Part shown: piece after piece, positions 6,011 to 10,080 of the stretch | Numbering within the stretch: position 1 is the stretch's first letter | Layout: each line of letters begins with the position of its first letter | Source of the DNA: CAZLNV01 sp964561095 | GTDB lineage: Bacteria > Bacillota_I > Bacilli_A > RF39 > UBA660 | Length of the DNA stretch: 10,080 bases | Direction: 5' to 3' | Assembly: GCA_964561095.1 (NCBI GenBank) | Contig: CAZLNV010000031.1 | Span: 1 to 10,080 of the forward strand | Notes under the pieces: model-generated | The model's input: only the letters and a program-made list of their open reading frames with translations | The model's database searches: none | Told to the model about the DNA's origin: nothing | Translations under genes and position numbers: made by a program

Positions 6011-6047
6011 AAAAAAAATAATTATTCATAGTGATTAATTATTTTTT
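6011..6047 (-). terminator. All-A/U hairpin between the YtxH gene and tyrS
   Basis: On the minus strand AAAAAATAATTA (6047-6036) pairs perfectly with TAATTATTTTTT (6024-6013) across an 11-nt loop, and the U run continues to 6011. The 12-bp stem has no G-C pairs, so termination is probably partial. The first arm covers the YtxH stop codon. Confidence 0.5.
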
Positions 6048-6473
6048 AGTTTGCTTTTTAGATTTGTCTTCTTTAGGTGCCTCTAGTTTTTCAACTACTT
6101 CTTTTGCTACTTTTATTGCATAAAGTCTTACTTCATCAGCAGCTTTTTCCAAAACTGGAGTACCCTTTTTTATAGCATAGTCATATAATTCTTCTGCTTT
6201 CTTTTGTATATCACTTGCTTGTTTTTTAGCAATCTTTAATACTTTCTCTTTATCTAAATCTTCTAGTTCACTTTTAATCTCATTAATCTTTTTTAAAATA
6301 TTTTCTTTTACTTCTGATGGATTTATTTCTTTTGCATCACTCCAAAGTTCATCAAGTTTTATTTTTAATTCCTTTCTAGTTTCACTTCCTTTTTTAGGAG
6401 CAAATAACATTCCTAATCCAACACCTACTCCTAAACCAACTAATAGTTTCCCAAATCCACTATTCTTCTTCAT
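6039..6473 (-). CDS. ytxH: YtxH family protein
   Basis: The 144-residue protein begins with the typical YtxH signature. A Gly-rich hydrophobic segment (about 7-25, GKLLVGLGVGVGLGMLFAP) is followed by KKGSETRKEL. A long Lys/Glu-rich helical region (30-130), probably amphipathic or coiled, and a Lys-rich tail come after it. The B. subtilis protein belongs to the general-stress ytxG-ytxH-ytxJ operon; the biochemical role is not known. ATG 6473 lies inside the end of the DUF948 gene (14-bp overlap) with an AAGGAACG site upstream, so translation is probably coupled. The pairing with DUF948 supports both assignments. Confidence 0.85.
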   Translation of the reverse strand: MKKNSGFGKLLVGLGVGVGLGMLFAPKKGSETRKELKIKLDELWSDAKEINPSEVKENILKKINEIKSELEDLDKEKVLKIAKKQASDIQKKAEELYDYAIKKGTPVLEKAADEVRLYAIKVAKEVVEKLEAPKEDKSKKQTKK

Positions 6474-6762
6474 TTTTTTCGTTCCTTTCTTTCTTTTCTC
6501 TTTTTTTTGTAAATAAACTACTTATTTTGTTACTAATAATATTCACAAAAAAGTCTCCTAATGATGAAATTTTATCAGTAACCATATCAATAAGTCCAAA
6601 CGCCCCATTTAGTGAATCAATCTTATCACTAACATCATCAACAATTTTGTCTACTTTGTTTAACGTATTAATTGCTTTAATAGCGAATACCACTAATACG
6701 ACAAGTAATATAATTAATAATAAATATATTACAATCGGTAAAGCTTGTCCCAACATTTCCAC
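6460..6762 (-). CDS. DUF948 (YtxG-like) membrane protein
   Basis: The 100-residue protein has a single N-terminal membrane helix (about 6-30, rich in Ile, Leu and Val). A heptad-like segment (NTLNKVDKIVDDVSDKIDSL) follows, and the charged tail is rich in Lys, Glu and Arg. The layout and the place directly before YtxH fit the DUF948 family represented by YtxG. GTG 6762 is chosen because GGAGG (6770-6774) is 7 nt upstream; ATG 6756 would be 13 nt away. The start codon comes 2 nt after the stop of the acidic protein gene, so the genes form one operon with probable translational coupling. Confidence 0.78.
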   Translation of the reverse strand: MEMLGQALPIVIYLLLIILLVVLVVFAIKAINTLNKVDKIVDDVSDKIDSLNGAFGLIDMVTDKISSLGDFFVNIISNKISSLFTKKREKKERNEKNEEE

Positions 6763-6764
6763 TT

Positions 6765-7604
6765 TTATTCCTCCTTATCTTCATACATTGAATCTATTAA
6801 ATTAAATAGATCGTGCTCTAATGTGTTATCGTTTACTTCATCGGGTTTTTCAACTTTTATTTCAGATTCTTCTGTCTCATTTTCTTCTGCTTCTTCTTCA
6901 GCCATCATTCTGTTTTTTGCTCTTTCTTCTAACTCTCCGATTGATACACTAGCATTCTTTTCAATTTCTCCAAGCAATTCCTCTATATTCCCTGATGGTT
7001 TAGGAAGATTCTCTATTTCTTTTTCTAGTTCATTAACATCCTGCACAATTTCACTATTTACTCTTGTCAGTGTATCTTCGAATTCATCTTCTAAAGTACC
7101 ATAAGCTTTTCTTCTAACATAATCATAATTTACTTCACCAGTATGAACTTTATGCACTTCTTTTTTCTCTATAACTTCTTCCTTTTTATAATTTTTATCA
7201 AGAATTCCATATATAGGAGATATTACTGGATTTGGTCTAAATGTAGTCTCCTTTTTATCTGTCTTATTTTTTATATTCGGTTCAATTTCCCTATTTGATG
7301 TTCTTTGCCCCAATTCTTTTTGTAACTCTAATACATTAATTTTACTTCTAGTCTTAACAGGTTCTTCATCAAATACAGGAAAATCAAATGTCTTTTCTGT
7401 CTTAAATAATTCTCTTTCAGAAAAACCATCTATTTTCTTTTCTACTTCTGGTTCTCTAAAAGATTTAATAGGTTCTTCAGAAACTATTTCTTGAATAAAA
7501 GGCTTAACAACTTCTTTTTTTTCTATAACTTCTTCTTTTTTTACAGGTACTTCAACAATTTCTTCATCATAAAATATATCTTTTATTTTTTTAAATATTC
7601 CCAT
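6765..7604 (-). CDS. Acidic low-complexity protein with PVISPIYG motif, function unknown
   Basis: I do not recognise this 279-residue cytoplasmic protein as a named family. It starts with a short amphipathic-looking helix (MGIFKKIKDIFYDEE), then long disordered stretches of Glu, Lys, Val and Pro. An exact 11-residue repeat, KKEEVIEKKEV, occurs at 22-32 and 140-150. Between the repeats, TFRPNPVISPIYGILDK (121-137) is the only stretch that looks like a conserved binding motif. The C-terminal half is mostly helical and acidic, with likely coiled coil at about 165-240 and EEEAEENETEESE at 236-248. It could be a scaffold or adaptor at the membrane or septum. Its place before ytxG-like and ytxH genes is where sftA and murC stand in B. 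subtilis, so a relic of an SftA N-terminal region is possible (weak inference). ATG 7604 follows AAGAGGTG. Confidence 0.75.
   Translation of the reverse strand: MGIFKKIKDIFYDEEIVEVPVKKEEVIEKKEVVKPFIQEIVSEEPIKSFREPEVEKKIDGFSERELFKTEKTFDFPVFDEEPVKTRSKINVLELQKELGQRTSNREIEPNIKNKTDKKETTFRPNPVISPIYGILDKNYKKEEVIEKKEVHKVHTGEVNYDYVRRKAYGTLEDEFEDTLTRVNSEIVQDVNELEKEIENLPKPSGNIEELLGEIEKNASVSIGELEERAKNRMMAEEEAEENETEESEIKVEKPDEVNDNTLEHDLFNLIDSMYEDKEE
7155..7187 (-). repeat. Second copy of an 11-codon internal repeat
   Basis: It encodes KKEEVIEKKEV (residues 140-150) and matches the copy at 7509-7541 in 30 of 33 bases. Confidence 0.7.
7509..7541 (-). repeat. First copy of an 11-codon internal repeat
   Basis: It encodes KKEEVIEKKEV (residues 22-32). 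The three base differences from the copy at 7155-7187 are one in the last Val codon and two at third positions of Glu and Lys codons, so the protein is unchanged. Confidence 0.7.
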
Positions 7605-7620
7605 CTATGTACACCTCTTT

Positions 7621-8283
7621 CTAATTACCTATTACATCTGGGTCATACGTGCTTAAATCTATTTCACCAGTATATTCATTATATTGTTCCAAATAATATG
7701 CATAATTTTTTGCATCAGTTTCTTTTTTTGGTCCAAATATTTGATATGTTGTTTCACTAAAATTTAATACATCTTCTCCAAACTTATTATTTATTACATA
7801 ATCATTGTATTTTATTGAAGATAATATATATCCCATATTCACAATAGTAGTCTTCAATTCAGTCTCACTAACCTGTGCTTCTATTATAGCATAATTATAT
7901 ACCATTTTTATTAAAAAGTAATCATTATTTTGAATAATTTCTAAAAATCCATTTTTGTCACCATTATTTATAGATACATATTTATATAGTGCACTTTCTG
8001 TATTCTTTGCTATCTCAGTTTTATTATAGTAACTTACTAGATCTACGTTAAGAAAGTAATTTATTCCATTTGATTTTAATATTTGAATACTTCCCCTATT
8101 TTCTTCAACTATAAAACCTCTAGGCAAATAATATCTATATCCTACATTATTTACATTATAAAGCTCAGCATTACTGTTTATTGATAAAGTAACACTATCT
8201 TCTATTGACATATTATCTAAATTATAAGTTTGGCAAGCTGTTAAAAGTAGTAGTGATAAAACTAATATAATTTTTTTATACAT
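7621..8283 (-). CDS. Predicted lipoprotein, function unknown
   Basis: The 220-residue protein has a classic lipoprotein signal: YKK, a hydrophobic core and the lipobox LTAC with Cys17. It would be anchored on the outer face of the membrane. The mature part has alternating beta-strand-like segments (VGYRYYLPRGFIVEENRGSIQIL, then NDYFLIKMVYNYAIIEAQVSE) and a Tyr/Asn-rich C-terminus. A rough shape of polar strands and helices recalls PsbP-like or stress-lipoprotein folds, but I cannot assign a family. ATG 8283 has GGAG upstream. It starts the run lipoprotein, acidic protein, DUF948 and YtxH, 16 bp before the acidic protein gene, and has its own TATAAT. Confidence 0.75.
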   Translation of the reverse strand: MYKKIILVLSLLLLTACQTYNLDNMSIEDSVTLSINSNAELYNVNNVGYRYYLPRGFIVEENRGSIQILKSNGINYFLNVDLVSYYNKTEIAKNTESALYKYVSINNGDKNGFLEIIQNNDYFLIKMVYNYAIIEAQVSETELKTTIVNMGYILSSIKYNDYVINNKFGEDVLNFSETTYQIFGPKKETDAKNYAYYLEQYNEYTGEIDLSTYDPDVIGN

Positions 8284-8303
8284 ACATTCTCCAATTCATT
8301 CTT

Positions 8304-8332
8304 ATTATATCAAATAATAATTGTATTTTAAA
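8304..8332 (-). promoter_or_regulatory. Sigma-A-type promoter of the lipoprotein operon
   Basis: On the minus strand TTTAAA (8332-8327, 4/6 to TTGACA), 17 nt, then an exact TATAAT (8309-8304). It starts directly after the trmB stop codon. I see no trmB terminator, so read-through from trmB is also possible. Confidence 0.5.
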
Positions 8333-8965
8333 CTATTTATCATTTTTACCTTTACTGTAAATAGACACATAGTTGATGTTCTTACCAATTGATTTAAATT
8401 TTATTTCATATTCTGTTTTATAAATATCATCTATATCTCTATTTATTTTTCTTATCTCATATCCATGATTTTTAAATGATTCAATTGAATACATAAATAA
8501 ATCATCATTATCGGTTTTCATTTCTATGTTGATATCGTTTTTAAAAATATAATCATATAGTTTTAAAAAGTTTTCATGCGTAAGTCTTCTTTTAGCATGT
8601 CTTTTTTTAGGCCATGGATCTGAAAAATTAAGATAAATAGTTGATATTTCCTTATCAAATATTTCATCTATTTCAAAAGCATCTATATTTATAATTTTTA
8701 AATTATTTATTTCTATGTTCTCCAATTTCTTTACAGCAGAAACTAAAACACTAGAATATTTTTCTAAACCAATATAATTAATATTTGGGTTATTAATGGC
8801 TTTACTTATTATAAAACCACCTTTTCCTATTCCAATTTCTAATTCTATTGGATTATCGTTATTAAATAATTCTTTCCATTTACCTTTCAATTTTTTACAG
8901 TCTTTTACTAAATACTTTGAATTGTATATTATTTCATCTGAATTTTTAATTTTTTTTAATCTCAT
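8333..8965 (-). CDS. trmB: tRNA (guanine-N7-)-methyltransferase
   Basis: The 210-residue protein makes m7G at position 46 of tRNA using S-adenosylmethionine. The SAM-binding motif I is ELEIGIGKGGF (41-51) and the acidic motif II Glu is in YIGLEKY (64-70). The family signature NFSDPWPKKRHAKRRLTH is at 113-130, MKTDN at 149-153 and the C-terminal TEYEIKF at 184-190. Length matches the family. The frame stays open to 9097, but those 44 extra residues do not fit the family and include the promoter. ATG 8965 has AAAGTGAT upstream and a good promoter at 8982-9010. The gene is divergent from a coat-like gene. Confidence 0.95.
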   Translation of the reverse strand: MRLKKIKNSDEIIYNSKYLVKDCKKLKGKWKELFNNDNPIELEIGIGKGGFIISKAINNPNINYIGLEKYSSVLVSAVKKLENIEINNLKIINIDAFEIDEIFDKEISTIYLNFSDPWPKKRHAKRRLTHENFLKLYDYIFKNDINIEMKTDNDDLFMYSIESFKNHGYEIRKINRDIDDIYKTEYEIKFKSIGKNINYVSIYSKGKNDK

Positions 8966-8981
8966 AAATATCACTTTATAT

Positions 8982-9010
8982 ATTATACACCAATTATAAA
9001 CATTTGTCAT
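8982..9010 (-). promoter_or_regulatory. Sigma-A-type promoter of trmB
   Basis: On the minus strand ATGACA (9010-9005, 5/6), a 17-nt spacer and an exact TATAAT (8987-8982). The expected start is about 8975. Its -35 overlaps the -10 of the opposite promoter. Confidence 0.65.
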
Positions 9011-9015
9011 ATAAT
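8989..9015 (+). promoter_or_regulatory. Sporulation-type or sigma-A promoter of the coiled-coil coat-like gene
   Basis: AC (8989-8990), 17 nt, then CATATAAT (9008-9015) fits sigma-K/sigma-E-type -35 and -10 elements, though the ninth -10 base is G instead of A. The same site contains a perfect TATAAT (9010-9015), but no sigma-A -35 is seen at the right distance. Expected start is about 9022, in the ribosome binding site. Confidence 0.4.
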
Positions 9016-9030
9016 GTAGAAGGTGATAAT

Positions 9031-9336
9031 ATGAAAAAGAATAGAAACTTATTTTATACAAACAATCAAAGTGGTGGCTTTTTTGGCCCAAACCCACAGC
9101 AAATGATGCCTTCTGGTTATAATCAAAACAATAACTATATGGCTTATGGTCCCGGTGTTGGACCTAATGGTATAATCGCACCAATTGATAATTCCTATGG
9201 ATATGAAAGTGATAGTTTTGAAGATAGATTAACTAAACTAGAAAGACAAGTAAGAAAATTAGAAACAAAAGTTTCAAAATTAGAATCTTCAAGCGATACA
9301 ATAGTTGATGAAACTAACAATATGTACATGATTTAA
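9031..9336 (+). CDS. Small Gly/Asn/Pro-rich protein with C-terminal coiled coil, probable spore coat protein
   Basis: The 101-residue protein has a disordered N-terminal half (1-60) rich in Asn, Gly, Pro, Gln, Tyr and Met, including QSGGFFGPNPQQMMPSGY and YGPGVGPNGIIAPID. A short, strongly charged coiled coil (about 63-86) follows, with clear heptads (DRLTKLERQVRKLETKVSKLE). There is no Cys and no signal peptide. I do not recognise a named family. The composition and the position beside the CotF-like pair suggest a coat or spore-surface assembly protein, with the coiled coil for oligomerisation. ATG 9031 lies 5 nt after AAGGTG (9020-9025). A TTG at 9004 is in frame but precedes both the -10 element and this site, so it is rejected. 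Confidence 0.72.
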   Translation: MKKNRNLFYTNNQSGGFFGPNPQQMMPSGYNQNNNYMAYGPGVGPNGIIAPIDNSYGYESDSFEDRLTKLERQVRKLETKVSKLESSSDTIVDETNNMYMI

Positions 9337-9342
9337 CAATAA

Positions 9343-9387
9343 TTTCCATTATTTAAATTTAATATTTGGATAATATAATAATGGAGG
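9343..9387 (+). promoter_or_regulatory. Hairpin overlapping the ribosome binding site of the coat gene pair
   Basis: TTTCCATTATT (9343-9353) can pair with AATAATGGAGG (9377-9387), 11 bp with two G-U pairs, across a 23-nt AT-rich loop. The 3' arm includes GGAGG, the binding site for the gene at 9394. A TATAAT at 9374-9379 partly overlaps the 3' arm and could be a separate promoter. The large loop makes it uncertain. Confidence 0.3.
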
Positions 9388-9393
9388 TTATTT

Positions 9394-9585
9394 ATGACTC
9401 AAAAAGAATTATTATATGTAGAAGATATTTTTAATCATGAAAAACTAATTATAAAAGTTATTGAAGAAGAAACTAAAAAATTGAAAAGCAGAGACTATGA
9501 TGATATACTTTCTAATCAAGTTAAAGCTCATAATAATCAATTGAAAAAATTAGAAAAATTATTATGTGGTGAAGCAAATGGATAG
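9394..9585 (+). CDS. Small spore coat-associated protein, partner of the CotF-like protein
   Basis: The 63-residue, largely helical protein reads MTQKELLYVEDIFNHEKLII at its start and ends in NQLKKLEKLLCGE. Short proteins starting with an xLTxKELxYxED-type segment are known in spore formers next to CotF genes; they look like half of a ferritin-like helical bundle. ATG 9394 follows GGAGG (9383-9387) by 6 nt. Its end overlaps the next gene by 8 bp, so the two proteins are probably made in a fixed ratio and may pair. Exact role in the coat is unknown. Confidence 0.75.
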   Translation: MTQKELLYVEDIFNHEKLIIKVIEEETKKLKSRDYDDILSNQVKAHNNQLKKLEKLLCGEANG

Positions 9586-9820
9586 AGATAAATATATATT
9601 AGAAAATATACTTTCTTTAACAAAATCTTTAGCTAAATTATATAATGATGGTTACATTGAATCAGCAAATAAAAAAGTAACAACAGTAATGGATAATGGA
9701 TTAGGTTCTACTCTTAATCTTCAACAAGAGTTATATAAAAGTATGAGTGATAATGGTTTATACCAAGTTCAAAATATTAAAGCATCTGAAATCTCTAAGA
9801 TGCTAAATAAATTGCAATAA
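9578..9820 (+). CDS. Spore coat protein, CotF-like
   Basis: The 80-residue helical protein ends with the Coat F domain pattern LQQELYKSMSDNGLYQVQNI (about residues 48-67), followed by KASEISKMLNKLQ. In the family this reads roughly LQ.E.Y..M...GWYQ.....; here Leu replaces the Trp of GWY. The N-terminal half (ILENILSLTKSLAKLYNDGYIESAN) matches the first helices of the family. CotF-type proteins are incorporated into the spore coat. ATG 9578 lies inside the previous gene, which ends at 9585, with GGTGA at 9568-9572 upstream. In-frame GTG codons at 9566 and 9569 are less likely. A strong terminator follows. Confidence 0.83.
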   Translation: MDRDKYILENILSLTKSLAKLYNDGYIESANKKVTTVMDNGLGSTLNLQQELYKSMSDNGLYQVQNIKASEISKMLNKLQ

Positions 9821-9847
9821 AAAAAGTGCTTAATAAGCACTTTTTTA
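9819..9847. terminator. Bidirectional intrinsic terminator between the CotF-like gene and tuf
   Basis: AAAAAGTGCTT (9821-9831) and AAGCACTTTTT (9835-9845) form an 11-bp stem with a 3-nt loop. There are A/T runs on both sides, so it works for the plus-strand coat genes and for tuf on the minus strand. Confidence 0.85.
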
Positions 9848-10080
9848 TTATTGAATAATTTCAGATACTTTACCAGCACCAACTGTTCTACCACCTTCAC
9901 GGATTGAAAATTCAGTTCCGTTTTCGATAGCAACTGGTGTGATTAGTTCAACTGTCATATTAACGTTATCACCTGGCATAACCATTTCAGTTCCACTAGG
10001 CAATTCAATTGTTCCAGTAACATCTGTAGTTCTGAAATAGAATTGTGGTCTATAGTTAGTGAAGAATGGAGTATGACGTC
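9848..10080 (-). CDS. tuf: Elongation factor Tu, C-terminal end (partial)
   Basis: The last 76 codons of tuf lie in the window; the gene continues past the right edge. The translated end contains RHTPFFTNYRPQFYFRTTDV, then TGTIELPSGTEMVMPGDNV, and finally IREGGRTVGAGKVSEIIQ. This is the near-invariant domain III of EF-Tu, which carries aminoacyl-tRNA to the ribosome. The codon usage is visibly less AT-rich than that of the neighbours, as expected for a highly expressed gene. TAA is at 9848-9850, next to the shared terminator. Confidence 0.97.
   Translation of the reverse strand, partial: RHTPFFTNYRPQFYFRTTDVTGTIELPSGTEMVMPGDNVNMTVELITPVAIENGTEFSIREGGRTVGAGKVSEIIQ

Noticed and set aside
6683..6695. 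TACGACA, a 6/7 Spo0A-box match
   Set aside because: It is inside the DUF948 coding region, not near a promoter, and single. A similar TCCGACA occurs inside tyrS, so single near matches are background.
6745..7104. Ser-rich open frame on the plus strand opposite the acidic protein gene
   Set aside because: The Ser and Phe richness is the mirror of Glu/Lys codons on the other strand. It has no start signal.
7491..7760. Phe/Asn-rich plus-strand open frame across the lipoprotein and acidic protein junction
   Set aside because: It is a composition artefact opposite two real genes, with no promoter or ribosome binding site.
8966..9097. A 44-residue N-terminal extension of TrmB in an open frame
   Set aside because: The extension does not resemble the family and spans the trmB promoter. 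ATG 8965 has a suitable ribosome binding site.
9566..9577. Earlier GTG starts for the CotF-like gene
   Set aside because: They would have no binding site at the right distance; the GGTGA at 9568-9572 serves ATG 9578.

Overview
The window is very AT-rich, densely packed chromosomal DNA from a low-GC Gram-positive bacterium that forms endospores. Several small spore-coat-type proteins are present: a Cys-rich CotY/CotZ-like protein, a CotF-like two-gene pair and Gly/Tyr/Asn-rich small proteins. There is also a KinB-like membrane histidine kinase with Spo0A-box-like sites in front of it. Housekeeping genes (tyrS, trmB, the end of tuf) look chromosomal. TGA is used as a stop at 1640-1642, so this is not the Mycoplasma code. 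The composition and compactness suggest an uncultured gut-type member of the Bacilli (Erysipelotrichales or RF39-like). That placement is inference.

Left part (1-3170). A membrane-anchored thioredoxin-like protein (minus) is divergent from the CotY/CotZ-like gene (plus). Next come a membrane-anchored PTS EIIB-like domain that lacks the catalytic Cys, and then the orphan sporulation-type kinase. The kinase converges tail-to-tail, with a 4-bp overlap, on a small Gly/Tyr-rich protein that has its own sporulation-type promoter.

Middle (3172-4780). A two-gene minus-strand operon encodes a CPBP intramembrane metalloprotease with intact motifs and, 7 bp later, a metallophosphoesterase-fold protein that has lost most of its metal ligands. 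The operon promoter sits so close to the protease ATG that the message is probably leaderless.

Right-middle (4779-8965). A minus-strand series reads trmB, an unknown lipoprotein, an acidic low-complexity protein with an internal repeat and a conserved-looking short motif, a DUF948 (YtxG-like) protein, a YtxH protein and tyrS. From memory, this order resembles a condensed version of the trmB...sftA-murC-ytxG-ytxH...tyrS neighbourhood of other Bacilli.

Right end (8966-10080). A coat-like coiled-coil protein is divergent from trmB through interleaved promoters. It is followed by a two-gene CotF-like module, a bidirectional terminator and the 3' end of tuf.

Three small coat-type genes (starts at 818, 3132 and 9031) have upstream elements of the form AC-N16/17-CATAnnnTA (one with a final G), the pattern expected for mother-cell sigma-K/sigma-E promoters. 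Most vegetative-type genes instead carry an exact TATAAT a few bases before the ribosome binding site, implying very short 5' leaders. The window has no RNA genes, CRISPR, insertion sequences or attachment sites that I can support, and no gene-free stretch above about 130 bp.
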